DNA of 64,000 nt from Noviluteimonas caseinilytica (GTDB lineage Bacteria; Pseudomonadota; Gammaproteobacteria; Xanthomonadales; Xanthomonadaceae): NCBI RefSeq assembly GCF_018406605.1, contig NZ_AP024545.1, positions 2,666,001-2,730,000 of the forward strand, given 5' to 3'. Positions 8,401 to 16,272 of the stretch are shown piece after piece. A program made the position numbers and the translations under genes. The notes under the pieces are model-generated. The model had not been told where the DNA came from. It worked only from the letters and a program-made list of their open reading frames with translations, and did not search any database. Numbering within the stretch: position 1 is the stretch's first letter; each line of letters starts with the position of its first letter.

Positions 8401-9321
8401 ATGACGACCTCGACCCCGTACCCCATCGGCACGCCCCTCCAGCCCTGGGGCGATGCCGAAAAGCAGCAGTGGCGTGCGCGCCAGGTGCGCCACCGCAGCC
8501 ACGCCGACGATGTCGTGGCCGTCGTCGATCGCCTGCGTTCGCGCTTCGACGTGACGGAATACGGCCGCCTCGATTACGACGGCGAAACGTTTCCGCTGCT
8601 CGCGATCCAGTCGCGCCACTGGGACGACACGCTGCCGACGATCCTGGTCACCGGCGGCGTCCACGGCTACGAGACCAGCGGCGTGCATGGCGCGCTGCAG
8701 TTCGTCGACCAGCACGCGGAGGCGTACGCGGGCCGCATCAACCTGCTGGTCGTGCCGTGCGTCAGTCCGTGGGCCTACGAGCGCATCCATCGCTGGAATC
8801 CGTTGGCGATCGATCCCAATCGTTCGTTCCGCGACGGCAGCCCGGCGGAGGAATCCGCAGCGCTCGTGCGCCTGTTCGCACCGTTCCGCGATCGGGCCCT
8901 GGTGCACATCGACCTGCACGAAACCACCGACACCGACGAAACCGAATTCCGCCCCGCGCTCGCCGCACGCGACGGCAAGCCGTCCACGCCCGAAGGCATC
9001 CCCGATGGCTTCTACCTCGTCGGCGACACCGAGGATCCGCAGCCGGACTTCCAGCAGGCGATCATCGCGGCGGTGGAGCAGGTGACCCACATCGCGCCGC
9101 CGGACGCGAAGCACGAAATCATCGGCTCGCCGGTGGTCGCGCACGGCGTCATCAACTATCCGGTGAAGGCGCTCGGCCTGTGCGCGGGCATCACCAACGC
9201 GCGCTACCGCACCACGACCGAGGTCTATCCCGACAGCCCGCGCGCCACGCCCGAGCAGTGCAACGCCGCGCAGGTGGCGGCGTTGCGGGCGGCGATCGAT
9301 TACGCGCTGGCGCATCCGTAG
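8401..9321 (+). CDS. M14-family zinc metallopeptidase (carboxypeptidase-like)
   Basis: Predicted zinc-dependent carboxypeptidase or amidohydrolase of the M14 superfamily, 306 residues, without a signal peptide. The HxxE zinc pair is visible as VHGYE (His88, Glu91), followed by the arginine motif DPNRSFRDGS and the third-ligand region VHIDLHETTDTDETE. The active-site architecture resembles both M14 carboxypeptidases and succinylglutamate desuccinylase/aspartoacylase-type enzymes, so the substrate (peptide, N-acyl amino acid) cannot be fixed from sequence alone. It is 12 bp upstream of the phosphodiesterase gene and likely co-transcribed with it. Confidence 0.85.
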   Translation: MTTSTPYPIGTPLQPWGDAEKQQWRARQVRHRSHADDVVAVVDRLRSRFDVTEYGRLDYDGETFPLLAIQSRHWDDTLPTILVTGGVHGYETSGVHGALQFVDQHAEAYAGRINLLVVPCVSPWAYERIHRWNPLAIDPNRSFRDGSPAEESAALVRLFAPFRDRALVHIDLHETTDTDETEFRPALAARDGKPSTPEGIPDGFYLVGDTEDPQPDFQQAIIAAVEQVTHIAPPDAKHEIIGSPVVAHGVINYPVKALGLCAGITNARYRTTTEVYPDSPRATPEQCNAAQVAALRAAIDYALAHP

Positions 9322-9333
9322 GCCACGCGCGCG

Positions 9334-10068
9334 ATGGCTGACGCTGCGATCCCCGCGCTCGACGACTGCAGCCCGCGCAACCCGCTGTACATCGCCCATC
9401 GCGGTGCAGCGGCGCTGTCCCCGGAGAACACACTCGAGGCGTATCGCGCGGCGTATGCCACCGGGCTGCGCGTGATCGAGCAGGATGTGGTCGTGCTCGC
9501 CGACGGCGCCCTCGCGGTGATGCACGACGACACGGTGGACCGCACGACGGATGGCTCCGGCCTGGCGCAGACGTTCGACACCGCGCGCTTCCGTGCGTTG
9601 CGGATCGATGCGCGCCGCTACGCGGGCTTTCCCGCTTTCGTGTCGCCGCCGTTGTTCGCGGACGTGCTGTCGGAGTTCAAGGGCCGCGTGCTGTTCGTGC
9701 CCGAAGCCAAGGCGCGGGGGTGTGGCGCGGCGTTGGCGAATGCATTGTCGTCGGCCGGCATCGAGCAGCAGCACGCGCTCGTGCAGGCCTTCGCGCTTGC
9801 GGACCTCGCCCCCGCGATCGCGGCGGGCTATCCCGCGATGTTCCTCACCGCGCGCCGCGATGCGATCGCCGAGGCGCGCGCGATGGGCGTGACGTGGGTG
9901 GGGCTGGACCGCAAGGCGCCCGACGCGGTGTACGCGGCGTGGCGCGACGCGGGCTTCCGGATGATCGCGTGGACCGTCAACGATCGCGCCGAACGCGATC
10001 GGTTGCTCGCGCTCGGCGTGTCGGGCTTCTTCTCCGACGACCCGCTGTCGCTCACTCGCGGGGCTTGA
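9334..10068 (+). CDS. Cytoplasmic glycerophosphodiester phosphodiesterase
   Basis: Hydrolyses glycerophosphodiesters from phospholipid turnover to glycerol-3-phosphate and an alcohol. The 244-residue TIM-barrel protein begins with the GDPD signature YIAHRGAAALSPENTLEAY (residues about 20-38), EQDVVVLADG and VMHDDTVDRTTDG, which supply the catalytic histidines and metal-binding acids. No signal peptide, so UgpQ-like rather than periplasmic GlpQ-like. The stop overlaps the convergent TerC gene end by 17 bp. Confidence 0.9.
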   Translation: MADAAIPALDDCSPRNPLYIAHRGAAALSPENTLEAYRAAYATGLRVIEQDVVVLADGALAVMHDDTVDRTTDGSGLAQTFDTARFRALRIDARRYAGFPAFVSPPLFADVLSEFKGRVLFVPEAKARGCGAALANALSSAGIEQQHALVQAFALADLAPAIAAGYPAMFLTARRDAIAEARAMGVTWVGLDRKAPDAVYAAWRDAGFRMIAWTVNDRAERDRLLALGVSGFFSDDPLSLTRGA

Positions 10069-10999
10069 TCCGCAGGCTCAACACGATCGTCGCCGCCAGG
10101 ATCAGCGCGACCACCACCAGCGACCACACGATCGGGATCTTCACGAAGTCCAGCAGCAGCATCTTCGAGCCGATGAACACCAGCACGGTGGCCAGGCCGT
10201 AGGGCAGCAGGTGGAAGCGTTCGGCCATGCCCTGCAGCAGGAAGAACATCGCGCGCAGGCCCAGCACGGCGAAGACGTTGGACGTCAGCACGATGAAGGG
10301 ATCGCTGGTGATCGCGAAGATGGCGGGGATGGAATCGACCGCGAAGATCACATCGGTGATGCCGATCAGCACCACCACGACGAACAGCGGCGTGAACCAG
10401 CGGCGCCCTTCGCGCATGAACCACATCGCATGGCCGTGGTAGCCGTCGCTCAGCGCCAGGTGCCTGCGCATCCACTTCAACGCGGGATTGGCTTCCAGGT
10501 CCGGCGGCTTGCCGGCCGCGAGGAACATCTTGATCCCGGTGAAGACCAGAAACGCGCCGAACACGTAGAGGATCCAGTGGAAGCGTGCCAGCAGCAGCGC
10601 GCCGGCGAAGATCATGATCGCGCGCAACGCGATGGCGCCCAGCACGCCGATCACCAGCACGCGCTGGCGTTGTTCCTCCGGCACCGCGAAGTACTGGAAC
10701 AGCAGCAGGAACACGAAGATGTTGTCGACCGCGAGCGACTTCTCGACCACGTAACCGGTGAGGAACTCCAGGCCGACGCGCTGCCCCGCGACGGGGCCCG
10801 ATTCGCGCCCCACCCACCACCACAGCGCCGCGTTGAACGCGAGCGCCAGCGCCACCCAGCCGAGGCTCCACCACGTGGCCTCGCGCATCGTGACCTTGTG
10901 CGGCCCGCCGTGGCGCATGAGCACGAGATCGACCAGGAGCGCCGCGATCACGACGGCGGCGAATGCAACCCAGAGCCCGGGACTACCGATGGTTTCCAT
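10052..10999 (-). CDS. TerC/Alx-family integral membrane protein
   Basis: Multi-helix inner-membrane protein (315 residues) of the TerC/Alx family, whose characterised members export manganese or respond to alkaline pH and tellurite. The family core SLAVDNIFVFLLLFQYF is present, and a second similar acidic motif DVIFAVDSIPAIFAI repeats it in the second half. I start at the ATG 10999 (METIGSPGLW); the longer open frame reaching 11323 adds Arg-rich residues and is not credible. I looked for a yybP-ykoY manganese riboswitch in 11000-11135 and did not see it. Confidence 0.92.
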   Translation of the reverse strand: METIGSPGLWVAFAAVVIAALLVDLVLMRHGGPHKVTMREATWWSLGWVALALAFNAALWWWVGRESGPVAGQRVGLEFLTGYVVEKSLAVDNIFVFLLLFQYFAVPEEQRQRVLVIGVLGAIALRAIMIFAGALLLARFHWILYVFGAFLVFTGIKMFLAAGKPPDLEANPALKWMRRHLALSDGYHGHAMWFMREGRRWFTPLFVVVVLIGITDVIFAVDSIPAIFAITSDPFIVLTSNVFAVLGLRAMFFLLQGMAERFHLLPYGLATVLVFIGSKMLLLDFVKIPIVWSLVVVALILAATIVLSLRIKPRE

Positions 11000-11100
11000 G
11001 GGGACCGATGCTAACGTGCGAAGACACCGTGACGCTTCACGCCAACGACGATCTGCACCACCGGACATTCCCGCGGGCCGCGGCGCGGTTTCCGAGAGTG

Positions 11101-11123
11101 CGGGGCGCGCACGTCGCGCCCCG
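11101..11123. terminator. GC-rich hairpin between two minus-strand genes
   Basis: CGGGGCGCG (11101-11109) and CGCGCCCCG (11115-11123) form a perfect 9-bp stem with a 5-base loop, 12 bases downstream of the stop of the minus-strand gene at 11136-11762. There is no T-run, so it may be a weak terminator or a 3'-end stabiliser. Confidence 0.5.
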
Positions 11124-11135
11124 CCGGTCACGCGG

Positions 11136-11762
11136 TCAGAGCAGCGAGCAGTCGTCCAGGGTTGGCATCCCCATGATTTCGCCGCCCCCTGTGCAGGCGA
11201 GCGTGATGCGGTCGCCCTTCGCCAGGCTGGCCGCGTGCTGCGGCAGCAGGCCATGCGCCTGGACAATGCTGAAGTCGCCGCCCGAAAGCTGGACGACGGG
11301 TTCGTCCGCGATTCCCGATTCAATCGACTCGACCACGCCCGTCACGCGCAACGGCTTTCCCTTGTATTGCTGGTCTGCAGCGACTTCATTGGCGCTGTAG
11401 GACGCCTGGAGGGCGCGCGCATTGATGGAAATCGCGTCGGCCGCCTGGGCCTGCGTCGTGGAGGGCGTCGTCGTGTCGGCGGCATCCGACACTGCCGCGA
11501 TGCTGCCGGCGAAGATCAGGAGCCCAATGAAGTAGATGGCAGGTGACACGAGCAGTGACGCGAGCATCGGGAAAATCCCGGCCATCGCGCCGCGCTTCGA
11601 CATCGCGACGATCGCGAGGATGAAGGCGACCAGGTTCAGCGGCCAACCAACGAACATCCCGGTGCCGGGTATCGGCAGCAGGAAACACACCCACGCAATC
11701 GCAAGGCACACCCACGCGGCTTTGGCGCTCGCGTTGGACGCGGGCACGGCAATGGCATTCAT
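11136..11762 (-). CDS. Membrane protein with C-terminal OB-fold (tRNA_anti-like) domain
   Basis: The 208-residue product has two or three hydrophobic helices in the first 100 residues (WVCLAIAWVCFLLPIPGTG and following), then a linker and a C-terminal domain of the form YSANEVAADQQYKGKPLRV...VTGVVESI...VVQLSG...LAKGDRITLACTG, which matches the tRNA_anti-like OB-fold family (PF12869) known mostly from uncharacterised lipoproteins and membrane proteins. Function unknown. I start at ATG 11762; the open frame upstream runs through the tRNA-Leu gene and is spurious. Confidence 0.8.
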   Translation of the reverse strand: MNAIAVPASNASAKAAWVCLAIAWVCFLLPIPGTGMFVGWPLNLVAFILAIVAMSKRGAMAGIFPMLASLLVSPAIYFIGLLIFAGSIAAVSDAADTTTPSTTQAQAADAISINARALQASYSANEVAADQQYKGKPLRVTGVVESIESGIADEPVVQLSGGDFSIVQAHGLLPQHAASLAKGDRITLACTGGGEIMGMPTLDDCSLL

Positions 11763-11877
11763 TACTTTCAGTTCCCCTGTTGTCCGGGCCCCCTGCCCGG
11801 AATCGGAGGACCTTATAGCAGTTGCGTGCAGGAACACGCCACGTCGTGCCACGTGGTTAGAATCGCGCCAGGCACGC

Positions 11878-11964
11878 GCCCGGATGGCGAAACTGGCAGA
11901 CGCAAGGGACTTAAAATCCCTCGACCGCAAGGTCATGTGGGTTCGATCCCCACTCCGGGCACCA
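11878..11964 (+). tRNA. tRNA-Leu (anticodon UAA), island integration site
   Basis: An 87-base class II tRNA with long variable arm and encoded CCA. Acceptor GCCCGGA pairs with TCCGGGC; the anticodon loop CTTAAAA in the stem AGGGA/TCCCT gives anticodon TAA. Promoter -10 TAGAAT at 11858-11863. Its 3' part (11908-11964) is the attachment core for the element that follows. The counterpart in Escherichia coli (leuZ) sits directly after glyW-cysT; here two transcription units (7693-11762) lie between. Confidence 0.97.
11908..11964 (+). repeat. Attachment site attL (57-bp direct repeat, 3' part of tRNA-Leu)
   Basis: Identical to 22160-22216. It runs from just before the anticodon through the CCA end, so integration leaves a complete functional tRNA-Leu at the left end. 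Confidence 0.95.
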
Positions 11965-12011
11965 TAAAATAAGGCGTTTGTGCATTGCGGCGTGACCGAC
12001 CACTCATCCCG

Positions 12012-12050
12012 TGGGACACTCTTGGGACAGTAGCTGTCAACTCGTCCCAA
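12012..12050. promoter_or_regulatory. Repeat cluster upstream of integrase (operator or integrase arm sites)
   Basis: TGGGACA occurs at 12012-12018 and 12023-12029, exactly 11 bp (one helical turn) apart. The second copy is part of the inverted repeat TTGGGAC (12022-12028) / GTCCCAA (12044-12050), with an inner GACAG/CTGTC palindrome. The cluster ends two bases before the integrase ATG, so it could be an autoregulatory operator or arm-type integrase sites of attP. Confidence 0.5.
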
Positions 12051-12051
12051 T

Positions 12052-13128
12052 ATGGCAACGATTGAGCCACGTGTCGCAAGTGATGGATCGAAGCGCTACC
12101 GCGTTCGGGTTCGCTTGCAAGGCGAGTTGCCCCGCACGAAAACCTTCAAGCGCCTGACGGATGCCAAAGCGTGGGCCGCAAAGGTCGAATCCGATATGGG
12201 CCACGGCGCCTACGTACCAACCGCACGTGAGCGGCGGCGTACGCTCAAAGTCCTCATCGAGAAGTACCGCGACGAGTACCTGCCGACCCGTGGGATTCGC
12301 GACGAATCGAAGCAGCGGTCGCTCTTGACCTGGTGGGAAGAGAACTTCGGCCACCTAACGCTGGACAAGCTGCAGCCGGAAACCATCGCAGAGGCACGCA
12401 GGAAGCTCCAGGCGCGTCGCAAGCGCAACGGTGAGCCATTGAGCGGTGCGACCGTGAATCGCCACCTGGCGGCCCTCAGCGCCGTCTGTAAGTGGGCCTG
12501 GAAGGAACTGCGCTGGCTGCCATCTAATCCTGTCCTGGACGTTTCCAAAGCCCCTGAGTCCACGGGCATCGTCCGCTTCCTCTCCGACGCCGAGCGCAAC
12601 GCGCTCCTGAAAGCGTGTCGGGAATCCTCTGACTCGAACATCGCCACGGCTGTGTTGTTGGCGCTTGCCACAGGCGCGCGCTATTCCAACATCCGAGGTC
12701 TGAAATGGAGCGACGTAGACCGCGACCAATGGCGTCTTCGGTTCGCGGAGACGAAGAACGGACAACCCCGTTACGTACCCGTTGTCGGCCCTGCCCAAGT
12801 CGCTCTCCAGGCGCACCACGACCGCGATCCGACCGGCGAGGGCTGGGTCTTCAAAGGCGCGCACGACGACGCCCCGGCAGATCTGGACAAGCCTTGGCGA
12901 AAGCTGCGTGAGGCGGCGAAGTTGCAGGACTTCCGATTCCACGACCTGCGCCACACGACGGCCAGCTACCTGACCATGAACGGCGCGAGCCTGGCCGAAG
13001 TCGCCGAAGCCCTCGGGCACCGGACCCTCGTCATGGCGAAGCGTTACAGCCACCAGACCGGGGAGCACGTCCGTTCGACGTTGGAACGGATGGCGGGCCA
13101 CCTGACCGAAACACCCGAATCCGGCTAA
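12052..13128 (+). CDS. Tyrosine-type site-specific integrase
   Basis: Catalyses integration and excision between attP and the 3' end of tRNA-Leu. The 358-residue product has an N-terminal arm-binding region, a SAM-like core-binding domain (about residues 60-160) and the catalytic domain with all expected residues: Arg210 in TGARYSNIRGLKW, His297-x-x-Arg300 in FHDLRHTTASYL, His323 in LGHRT and nucleophile Tyr332 in AKRYSH. The gene reads away from tRNA-Leu, starts 87 bp after it, and has no obvious ribosome site before the ATG; the inverted repeat at 12022-12050 abuts it. Confidence 0.95.
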   Translation: MATIEPRVASDGSKRYRVRVRLQGELPRTKTFKRLTDAKAWAAKVESDMGHGAYVPTARERRRTLKVLIEKYRDEYLPTRGIRDESKQRSLLTWWEENFGHLTLDKLQPETIAEARRKLQARRKRNGEPLSGATVNRHLAALSAVCKWAWKELRWLPSNPVLDVSKAPESTGIVRFLSDAERNALLKACRESSDSNIATAVLLALATGARYSNIRGLKWSDVDRDQWRLRFAETKNGQPRYVPVVGPAQVALQAHHDRDPTGEGWVFKGAHDDAPADLDKPWRKLREAAKLQDFRFHDLRHTTASYLTMNGASLAEVAEALGHRTLVMAKRYSHQTGEHVRSTLERMAGHLTETPESG

Positions 13129-13204
13129 GCCGGGAAAAGCGGCGCGACCGGGTGATTGAGGCACCCGGCCACGCCTTCCACCGCAGTTCCTTAGGAGAAC
13201 AGCA

Positions 13205-13408
13205 ATGGCAATCGAAAGCGTATCGCAGGCGGCCCCTACCAAAGAAGCAATCGCTGATATCTACCGCGACCTGTGTGGAATTGTGTCACTCGCGCAGATT
13301 CTCCAGGAGGCGAGCCAGAACATCGCTTACGCCAAATCTGGCCTCTACGGCACCGCTTCGGTAATCGAAGATATCGCGGAACGGGCGATCAAGAAGACGG
13401 GAATGTAG
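13205..13408 (+). CDS. Small island protein of unknown function
   Basis: A 67-residue, mostly helical, acidic-basic mixed protein without recognisable domain. A good ribosome site (AGGAGA) precedes the ATG. Starts 76 bp after the integrase stop and 2 bp before the next small gene, so these three probably form one unit. Not recognised. Confidence 0.7.
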   Translation: MAIESVSQAAPTKEAIADIYRDLCGIVSLAQILQEASQNIAYAKSGLYGTASVIEDIAERAIKKTGM

Positions 13409-13410
13409 CC

Positions 13411-13644
13411 ATGAACGCCAAAGTGATCTCATTCCCCAATCGTGGCTTGGCGCACCGCTACGCGGCACTCATGTCGTTGAAGGCGGTGGGTCAAGACAAC
13501 TACGGGGAGTTCTTCGACGAGTGGCTTGAAGTTGCACAGCGCCTCGTTGAGCGCGGAACCTTCAGCACCGAAGATCTCTCGGAAATGATCGAGCGTCGGC
13601 GGCGGAGCCTTCGGCTACAGCTTGAGCACATCGACAGGATTTAG
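13411..13644 (+). CDS. Small island protein of unknown function
   Basis: A 77-residue product beginning MNAKVISFPNRGLAHRY, with a helical, Glu/Arg-rich C-terminal half (MIERRRRSLRLQLEHID). The short N-terminal segment VISFPNR recalls leader segments of small phage regulatory proteins, but no family is assigned. The ATG is 2 bp after the previous stop, implying translational coupling. Confidence 0.7.
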   Translation: MNAKVISFPNRGLAHRYAALMSLKAVGQDNYGEFFDEWLEVAQRLVERGTFSTEDLSEMIERRRRSLRLQLEHIDRI

Positions 13645-13683
13645 CACGACCTTCCGCGCCTAGCCCGACGGGGCGAAAACGCC

Positions 13684-14487
13684 GTGACCCCTGCGGCGCT
13701 GGCGCGGACTTCTCCAAGGGGCGCGGAGGGAAGCGAATTGGACAAGAAGCCTGCATGGGTTCCCGATTGGGTCTGGGAAGAATTCGTCGAGGGTGCCTAT
13801 GCGACAGCTGAGGGCCCGGCGATCTTCGCCCAATTGCTTGTGCATAAGGAAATGGAGAAGGTTTGGGCGAGCTTGGAACGAAAGATTCCGCGCATTCAAA
13901 ACCTGCCAAAGGCGCTCGTGTTGGCTGATTCTGTTGTCATGTTTCGTGAGGAGTTCTCTGGATCTGGCAGGCTGAAGCTCTCGGAGCGACGCGCACTCGC
14001 CGACAAGCTAAAGAAGGCATCTGATCAGGTAGTGGCGTGTATGCGTGGACTTCAGACCACAGAGCTTGGGATCATCCCTGACGAAATTGGAGGCGCTCTG
14101 GAGATTTCCCTGGGCAAGGTCATGGATGACCTTGGACTGCAATACGGACCAGCAGCATTTCAACGGCTGCGGGAAAGCTACGGAATTGCAGATGCAATCG
14201 AAGTTCATTCCAGCGGAAACTCTTTGTTCAGCATGGAGATCTACGATTCGCTGCCCAGCATTCTTTCAGCCGTTAATGATGCGGTCTCCGGCTGGGCAAC
14301 GACGAAACCAATTGTTGAACGGCCGAATTCTGGAGACGCGGAGCGACGCTACTTTTTGCGTCGATTCACATATCTCTTTCGGTATTGGTATGGACAGCCT
14401 CTTCGCGCGAATACGTTGGCCGTGACGTCGATTTTTTTTGACTGTAGCGACTTGGACGAATCGACAGTCGCTACGCTCGCGCCTTGA
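13684..14487 (+). CDS. Hypothetical island protein
   Basis: An unrecognised protein of up to 267 residues, starting with GTG at 13684 or possibly TTG at 13738; neither has a strong ribosome site. The sequence looks globular and largely helical, with no transmembrane segment and no motif I can name. Its base composition is more A/T-rich than the chromosome around the island, with a run of eight T at 14432-14439, suggesting a different origin from the neighbours. Confidence 0.6.
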   Translation: MTPAALARTSPRGAEGSELDKKPAWVPDWVWEEFVEGAYATAEGPAIFAQLLVHKEMEKVWASLERKIPRIQNLPKALVLADSVVMFREEFSGSGRLKLSERRALADKLKKASDQVVACMRGLQTTELGIIPDEIGGALEISLGKVMDDLGLQYGPAAFQRLRESYGIADAIEVHSSGNSLFSMEIYDSLPSILSAVNDAVSGWATTKPIVERPNSGDAERRYFLRRFTYLFRYWYGQPLRANTLAVTSIFFDCSDLDESTVATLAP

Positions 14488-14623
14488 GTTATCTGCGGAT
14501 TTACCGGCGCGTTAGCTGGGGGCTGCTAACCCGTAGAAGATTCTCTCCGTAGCACACTTAAACGCCCTCGGCGTTCCAAGGATTCTTTGTCCACCGGCTA
14601 ATGGCCAAACGTGGGCAACAACA

Positions 14624-14860
14624 GTGACAACTCGCAATCTTCGGTCCGTAAAGGACTTCGCGGCCAACGGGCCGTTTTCCGAGAGCCAACTTCGCTGGTT
14701 CATTTTTCGCGCCAACGATAATGGCCTAGCGGCGTCTGGCGCGCTCGTGCGCGTTGGGGGCCGACGCGTTTACATCGACGCTGATGGCTTCGACCGCTGG
14801 ATCGCCGCGCAAAACCCCGATGGCCCCGTGTCTCCGCAAGCGGGGAGGGCGCAGGCATGA
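14624..14860 (+). CDS. AlpA/excisionase-like DNA-binding protein
   Basis: A 78-residue protein with GTG start. The layout is that of small MerR/AlpA-type winged helix regulators: an N-terminal segment (VKDFAANGPFSESQLRWFIFRA) giving a helix-turn-helix, then GALVRVGGRRVYIDADGFDRWI, the typical wing and second helix. Such proteins act as excisionases or transcriptional switches in integrative elements. Overlaps the next gene by 4 bp (ATGA), so the two are coupled. Confidence 0.7.
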   Translation: MTTRNLRSVKDFAANGPFSESQLRWFIFRANDNGLAASGALVRVGGRRVYIDADGFDRWIAAQNPDGPVSPQAGRAQA

Positions 14861-15054
14861 CCACTGTCCGCGCGCACGAACTCCGCGCCTGCCTAGTCGA
14901 ACTGGCCGAGCGCACCTACGGTCAATTGATTGAGTTGTTCAAGGACGCGACCCCCGAGCGATGCGAGCTCATGGTGCGGGAACTGCACCAGGTGTCCACC
15001 GTCTGCCGCCAACTTTCCAGCGAGTTGGTGCAGGGCGAGCCGCCCACCGTCTAA
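14857..15054 (+). CDS. Small island protein of unknown function
   Basis: A 65-residue, probably all-helical protein (LRACLVELAERTYGQLIELF, then a second helix with MVRELHQVSTVCRQLSSEL). Two predicted amphipathic helices suggest a helical hairpin or small adaptor. Coupled to the upstream excisionase-like gene and 15 bp before the replication-like gene. No family recognised. Confidence 0.65.
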   Translation: MTTVRAHELRACLVELAERTYGQLIELFKDATPERCELMVRELHQVSTVCRQLSSELVQGEPPTV

Positions 15055-15069
15055 CCGCCGGGGGGCGAA

Positions 15070-15543
15070 ATGGCAAACGACACTACGCGGCGCTTCCGCA
15101 AGCGCGGTCGCGCGAGTGAGCACAGCTACCTAGGCATCCCGCACTACATCCTGAGGTCGCAGGAGTTCGGCGGGCTGGACCCGTGGGCGCTCAAGCTTCT
15201 CATCGAGCTTGCGGCGCACTACACAGGAAAGAACAACGGTGACCTGTCCGCCGCATTCTCAGTGCTGCGTCATCGGGGTTGGCGCAGTCCTGGCACGCTC
15301 AATAAGGCGATCAAACGGCTTCTGAGCGAAAGGTGGCTGTTGTCCACGCGAACGGGCGGGCGGAATCGGTGCGCCCTATACGCGCTCACCTGGTGGCCCG
15401 TGGACGCATGCAAAGGCAAATGGCTAGAGGTGGTCCCCGAACACAAGGCCAGTCACGCTTGGCGAAAAACACTTTCTGTAGTCGAAATCGGGCCCGAAGT
15501 AGTCACGACGTGTAGCAGTTCGGCAAAGGACGTTTCCCCGTGA
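15070..15543 (+). CDS. Replication-initiator-like helix-turn-helix protein
   Basis: A 157-residue protein with a basic N terminus (RRFRKRGRASEHSYLG), then the pattern IPHYILRSQEFGGLDPWALKLLIELAAHYTGKNNGDLSAAF and a winged-helix region with LNKAIKRLLSERWLL. This resembles phage or plasmid replication proteins with a helix-turn-helix 36-like domain. A ribosome site (GGGGGCG) precedes the ATG. The gene ends within a set of three similar sequence blocks (15498-15614) that could be its binding sites. Initiator function is inferred from this pattern. Confidence 0.65.
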   Translation: MANDTTRRFRKRGRASEHSYLGIPHYILRSQEFGGLDPWALKLLIELAAHYTGKNNGDLSAAFSVLRHRGWRSPGTLNKAIKRLLSERWLLSTRTGGRNRCALYALTWWPVDACKGKWLEVVPEHKASHAWRKTLSVVEIGPEVVTTCSSSAKDVSP

Positions 15544-15614
15544 GCCCGTCACTAGTCGCGAGGTGTAGCAGTCAGCCCCTTTTCGCGCTCGTCATTAGTC
15601 GCGAAACGTACACC
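15498..15614 (+). repeat. Three iteron-like imperfect repeats at the end of the rep-like gene
   Basis: Blocks at 15498-15519, 15549-15572 and 15591-15614 share the core TAGTCRCGA followed by a GTA-containing tail (TGTAGCAGT in the first two, CGTACACC in the third). Core-to-core spacing is 53 and 43 bp. The first lies in the coding end of the rep-like gene; the others follow its stop. This could be an origin of replication or an operator array. Confidence 0.55.
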
Positions 15615-15709
15615 TTTATAAGTTACCAAGGGCGCAGCCCGTCAAGCCGTGCTGTTGAGGCTGTCAATTCAAGGCTCTGGATGGCGGCGGCCATGTTAGG
15701 GGCGCGGCG

Positions 15710-16120
15710 ATGAGGCCCTCTGGCAGCCGCGATAGGCGATCCAGGGTGCCTGCACTGGTTGGCTTGGACGCTGGCGCGCGAGGCATCGCCGACCACATGA
15801 CCCGAGAAGGCGACGACTTGCTGGTGTGGTTCCGCTCGGCGGGCCGCATGCAGACACAAGAGGTCCAGTTGTACTTGGCACGTCGGGTAATCGCCGCTGG
15901 CTGGAACTGCGACGCATCGGATGCGGCTGCGATAATCCGAGACGCAATGCTGCACGTGTTGACACGTCGCAGACCTTGCGCGGCGAAGGTTCTGCGAATG
16001 CGAAAGCGCGATTTCCTGGCCTTGCGCTCGCGCGCATCTGCTTGGCTGCGAGCGGGAATCCTTGACGCGAACTGGCGCTATGGAATCGCGGCGGATCTTT
16101 GGGAACCGCCGCCACCCTGA
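15710..16120 (+). CDS. Hypothetical island protein
   Basis: A 136-residue, Arg-rich and Ala-rich protein, unrecognised. The N terminus (SGSRDRRSRVPALVGL) is basic, and the rest is mainly helical. It follows the iteron-like repeats by about 95 bp and precedes the minus-strand membrane gene. The region 15615-15709 between holds no gene that I can support. Coding status is moderately likely from codon usage and position in the element. Confidence 0.5.
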   Translation: MRPSGSRDRRSRVPALVGLDAGARGIADHMTREGDDLLVWFRSAGRMQTQEVQLYLARRVIAAGWNCDASDAAAIIRDAMLHVLTRRRPCAAKVLRMRKRDFLALRSRASAWLRAGILDANWRYGIAADLWEPPPP

Positions 16121-16272
16121 TCTAGGCAGAATTGCGGACAGGATCAACGCCCCCCGGCACCTGCGATCCTCGCGCGCCACCCCGCGACAACGGGTGGCTT
16201 CCAAATTTTAATTGGCCGCGTCATGGGATGAGTCGGCTCGTTGCCACAACGCGAAACGCGCGTTGACTCGGC

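Noticed and set aside
11000..11135. yybP-ykoY manganese riboswitch upstream of the TerC gene
   Set aside because: Expected from the family, but the conserved loop sequences are not present.
15498..15614. Repeats as a repetitive C-terminal protein tail disrupted by a stop
   Set aside because: Copies 1 and 3 share a frame but copy 2 does not, and the stop at 15541-15543 precedes copies 2 and 3; protein repeat cannot explain the array, though it is not fully excluded.
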